DNA of 64,000 nucleotides from Pseudomonas fluorescens (GTDB lineage: Bacteria; Pseudomonadota; Gammaproteobacteria; Pseudomonadales; Pseudomonadaceae): assembly GCF_001623525.1 (NCBI RefSeq), contig NZ_CP015225.1:4724501-4788500 (forward strand), given 5' to 3'. Shown one piece after another: positions 63,720-64,000 of this stretch. The stretch's first letter is position 1, and each line of letters opens with the position of its first letter. The notes beneath the pieces were generated by a model. The model saw nothing but the letters and a program-made list of their open reading frames with translations. It made no database searches and was not told the origin of the DNA. The translations under genes were made by a program, and so were the position numbers.

Positions 63720-64000
63720 ATGACAGACACCGATTTTTTTGGACACCTTTCGAGAAACAATGTGGCGATTCGACGGTTCAGAATCGGAGATGAGATTGCG
63801 TTGTTCCACGTCTTTTACTCTGCCATTCACGATATTGCGTCAAGAGATTACACCCACGATCAAATCGAAGCCTGGGCTCCTGCTGATCTTGATCCAGAGC
63901 TCTGGGCGAATCATCTTCGAGATCTCCGTCCGTTCGTGGCTGAGATCGACGGCGAAATAGTAGGCTACGCCGACATTCAACCGAACGGTTACATCGACCA
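63720..64000 (+). CDS. GNAT-family N-acetyltransferase, N-terminal part
   Basis: An open frame from ATG 63720 runs to the window edge without a stop and gives 93 complete codons. AIRRFRIGDEIALFHVFYSAIHDIASRDYTHDQIEAWAP is the N-terminal pattern of YafP-type GNAT enzymes, and FVAEIDGEIVGYADIQPNGYIDH begins the GNAT core (strand 4). The acetyl-CoA loop lies outside. The codon use is AT-richer than in the neighbours, and no good Shine-Dalgarno is seen, so the region may be acquired. Confidence 0.8.
   Translation, partial: MTDTDFFGHLSRNNVAIRRFRIGDEIALFHVFYSAIHDIASRDYTHDQIEAWAPADLDPELWANHLRDLRPFVAEIDGEIVGYADIQPNGYID

Overview
The window is chromosomal DNA of a fluorescent pseudomonad, probably in the Pseudomonas fluorescens species complex. 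Three things point there: GC-rich coding; blocks of gene order that I recall from P. aeruginosa PAO1 (trpI-trpBA; HU-rubredoxin-ubiCA-phoBR-phoU-pstBACS; purKE-aspA; prlC-yheV-radical SAM; carbonic anhydrase-SulP-cox); and about fifteen intergenic REP/REPIN palindromes of the kind typical of this group. It is almost wholly core genome. I saw no rRNA, tRNA, CRISPR array, prophage or insertion sequence.

Layout. 1-3.6 kb: the tail of a DUF1127 protein, three tandem secreted DUF2388 proteins and a translationally coupled DUF4105 protein. 3.6-6.7 kb: trpBA and divergent trpI. 6.7-12 kb: small stress or envelope genes (DUF883, dodecin, two DUF1161 proteins, LLM oxidoreductase, OsmC, two paralogous lipoproteins, lipoprotein peptidase). 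12-16 kb: HU, rubredoxin reductase and rubredoxin, ubiCA. 16-29 kb: the phosphate regulon (phoBR, a CNNM/CBS protein, M23 peptidase, response regulator, phoU-pstBACS) with PhoB boxes at phoB, pstS and immediately before pstC. 29-38 kb: MFS transporter, thioesterase, hexose-6-P epimerase, DUF3299, YeaQ-like protein, purEK, LysR regulator and aspA. 38-50 kb: AGCS symporter, asparaginase, AraC regulator, HAD phosphatase, gamma carbonic anhydrase, two tandem M3 oligopeptidases, a secreted phosphatase and a LexA-boxed radical SAM gene. 50-62.5 kb: beta carbonic anhydrase with a SulP transporter, then the aa3 cytochrome oxidase cluster with its heme A and copper assembly genes. 62.5-64 kb: degenerate REPs, a structured leader before a DUF6124 gene, and the start of a GNAT acetyltransferase gene.

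Most interesting signals: (1) the 62.95-63.14 kb leader of the DUF6124 gene, with four alternating complementary arms that could form mutually exclusive structures; (2) a perfect 14-bp hairpin plus U-tract between the purE promoter and its start codon, which looks like an attenuator; (3) a three-repeat PhoB site inside the pst operon whose predicted transcript begins at the pstC start codon; (4) a tandem, diverged copy of prlC of identical length; (5) a secreted protein joining an HEXXH segment to a DUF4105 domain, coupled to a DUF2388 gene triplet.
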